DNA of 64,000 bases from Ascoidea asiatica (lineage: Eukaryota > Ascomycota > Saccharomycetes > Ascoideales > Ascoideaceae): contig BCKQ01000005.1 of NCBI GenBank assembly GCA_001600695.1, positions 756,593 through 820,592 on the forward strand, given 5' to 3'. Positions 62,159 through 64,000 of the stretch are shown here, one piece after another (the stretch's first letter is position 1; every line of letters starts with the position of its first letter). Position numbers and translations under genes: made by a program. The notes below the pieces were generated by a model. The model was not told the DNA's origin, made no database searches, and saw nothing but the letters and a program-made list of their open reading frames with translations.

Positions 62159-62699
62159 TTTTATTATTATTTAGGTTTAAATTGGATTTGAATAAGTTGA
62201 TATAATTTGGATTAATAAATTTTATTTGAAACTTGAAATTATTTGATTGATTTGATTGTAACTATTATTAAATAATAAAAAAAGGATGAAAAAAGTAAAA
62301 TAAAATAAGTAAATTAAGAAGATATTCACAAATATTTATACATTTATTAGATCGAAATGAAATTTAACAAATTGAAATGAAATTGAATAAAAAGAAATTA
62401 AGAAAGTGAGGAAGTATATTACATTTAATTTTACAGGTGAAAAACAAAACAAAAAAGAACTAAGTGAAAAATAAAAAAAAAACTAAGGAATATTGATAAG
62501 GAATAGAAATCTAAATTAAAAAAAAAATATTTAAAAGAAAATATAAATTTAGTGCAAAATACAATGAAGATAAAAAAAATGACATTGATTAAAGGGAATA
62601 ATTGTTACCGGGAAGACATATATATATACTCAGCAGAAAGCAATCAAACGTAATTTAGAAAAAAAAGAAGCAGGGTACTGTGTTTCCAAGGAGACATTT

Positions 62700-62705
62700 C
62701 ACGTG
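62700..62705. promoter_or_regulatory. CACGTG in palindrome TTCACGTGAA, YAT2 promoter
   Basis: 10-bp palindrome about 540 bp upstream of YAT2. Cbf1-type by motif. Confidence 0.4.
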
Positions 62706-63503
62706 AAAAGTCCATATAAGAGAGGGATAATCTGGGGAAATAAAATAATAGGAGAGCCATCGCGGGACGAGTGGCAGTAAAGTGTGTGGGGGAGCATAGT
62801 TGCTGCAGTCCTGGTACGAGAGTCAAGTGTTTCTTTTCAAAAAATACTAGGATGTGGCGAGTGTTTCCAGTGAGCCGGAGAAAGCCACAACGCTGTTGGG
62901 CTGCTGTCACGCAGCGGAAAATGCGTTGCTGCCAAAGATTGCCAGTACTTGCCACAATTCTGCCACATAACATCCACAAGATTGCTAGAACACTGCTAAC
63001 GGACTGCGGGTCAATTGCTTTGCGGGTCTCGTTTTGAATTATCCATTCACTCGCCACCTTTAAATAGCCACTCGACTTCCTTCAGATCGAGGACCAAGCA
63101 ATCCTTCCAGCCAGCACCGTGACACTGATGACACAAAACACTCAGAGCACTCAGAACACGCAGAAACTGCTGCTGCTGTTGCCATTCTCTGCTCGGATGT
63201 TTTCCACTCGAATTCCTCTTCCACCACTCCAAGTTCTTTAGCCTATTGTGTTCCAGGAGCTTATTTTCTGTTTGTTTGTTTGCTTGCTCAACTCTTTCTT
63301 GCTTTCCTCGAGGTCACCTGCAAGTCACCTGATCGCGGATATTGCCTTCTGACTCACCATCGGTGACTCAGCCCGCTCCCATCCTAGGCCTGCACTAGAC
63401 CCAGTGCTGTGGTAGCAATGGCCCTGAAGATAACGTTGTCCCTTGCAGTTAGCGGTTTCACTTTTTTCACTTTTCCGCTTTTGGTTCTTCGTCCACGTTT
63501 GTC

Positions 63504-63509
63504 CACGTG
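63504..63509. promoter_or_regulatory. CACGTG at right end of the island
   Basis: GTCCACGTGTC, preceded by a half copy GTCCACGT 10 bp upstream. Factor not determined. Confidence 0.35.
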
Positions 63510-64000
63510 TCTCCGCTCGTTGCTGCGTCGCGCTTCCTCTGGAGACCACCTCCACGGCTCTTCTTCCTCGACATTTCCATATATTCACATCAACACAAAA
63601 TATACAAAACATACAAAAACTGTATAAATATAGCCAATTTTCACAATCTACGCTATCACATAACGTTAGTGGATTTTAATTCTTCTTTTTCTTCAAATTT
63701 CTTCAAATTTGTCAATTTCACTTCATGTTTCTTTTCAATCTTTCAATAAAAACCACAAAATAAATTGGTTGAAAACAATGTTCAATGTTCAATTTCATCA
63801 TTATTACATAAATTTTATAAGGCTCTCATATCTTATCATTTAATTCTTCTTCTTTTGCTTCAATTTTTATGTTTTTTTTGTCGGATTTTACTTCTTTTGG
63901 TGATTCTTCGTTTATAAATTAATAAATTAATATTAAAAGTACTTTATATTCATATTAAATTTTCATTCTCTTATCATATTATATTTTTATAACCATTATT

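Larger units (their letters stand above)
62159..64000. other. Intergenic to right edge, YAT2 promoter and probable promoter of a gene beyond
   Basis: A GC-richer island of about 1 kb (62640-63600) sits in AT-rich DNA. It contains TTCACGTGAA (CACGTG at 62700-62705) and CCACGTGTC (63504-63509). GGCGAGTG is at 62856-62863 and CACTCGCC at 63048-63055. Open frames inside it show no family features. The AT-rich last 400 bp look like the leader region of a rightward gene outside the window. Confidence 0.55.

Noticed and set aside
62644-63057. Open frames on both strands in the right-end island
   Set aside because: No family features, no agreement between strands, and the islands in other promoter gaps give similar spurious frames.

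Overview
The window is nuclear DNA of a budding yeast (Saccharomycotina). It is very AT-rich, genes are compact and on both strands, and at least eight genes carry one short intron near the 5' end with GTATGT/GTAAGT donors and TACTAAC-like branch points. Almost every recognisable protein matches a Saccharomyces cerevisiae family. Asn-rich tracts coded by AAT repeats are common, and CTG codons are almost absent. This suits a CUG-clade or neighbouring yeast, but I cannot fix the genus or the nuclear code from the sequence.

Layout from left to right. 0.6-5 kb: RPS24 and RPS13, both with introns near 575 bases, around an unrecognised membrane-anchored protein. 5-14.5 kb: TDA10, RRN7, SWS2, DRS1, an MHF2-like histone-fold protein, a SET-domain methyltransferase and a spliced TDA2. 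15-21.5 kb: VTC1, PPT2, GUA1 and a 1000-residue disordered protein. 21.5-33.9 kb: a long control region, a G2/M B-type cyclin, VAN1, OPI10, PUS1 and NIP7. 34-46.3 kb: an aldo-keto reductase, a small spliced Ala/Pro/Glu-rich protein, CAF40 (with a 200-N assembly gap inside its poly-Asn tract) and SEC21. 47-62.2 kb: OLA1, an unknown, CEG1, CBP3, a CAB3-like subunit, an 85-residue membrane protein, a MYG1-family protein with long extensions, a proline-rich protein with a ubiquitin-like domain, and a YAT2-type carnitine acetyltransferase. 62.2-64 kb: control DNA, probably of a gene beyond the right edge.

The genes are housekeeping: cytosolic and mitochondrial ribosomes and their assembly (RPS24, RPS13, SWS2, DRS1, NIP7, RRN7, PUS1), mRNA capping and decay (CEG1, CAF40), secretion and glycosylation (SEC21, VAN1), purine, CoA and acyl metabolism (GUA1, CAB3, PPT2, YAT2), polyphosphate (VTC1) and mitosis (cyclin, MHF2). 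Several neighbour pairs known from S. cerevisiae are kept (TDA2-VTC1, PUS1-NIP7, CAF40-SEC21).

I see no defence island, CRISPR, provirus, tRNA or rRNA. The unexplained structure is in the intergenic DNA. There is a perfect 46-bp inverted repeat around a 219-bp spacer at 39.3-39.6 kb. GC-richer islands occur in promoter-bearing gaps but not in convergent gaps. Long words are shared by the islands at 14.8 and 62.8 kb. Motifs resembling Cbf1/Pho4 and Tbf1 sites recur.
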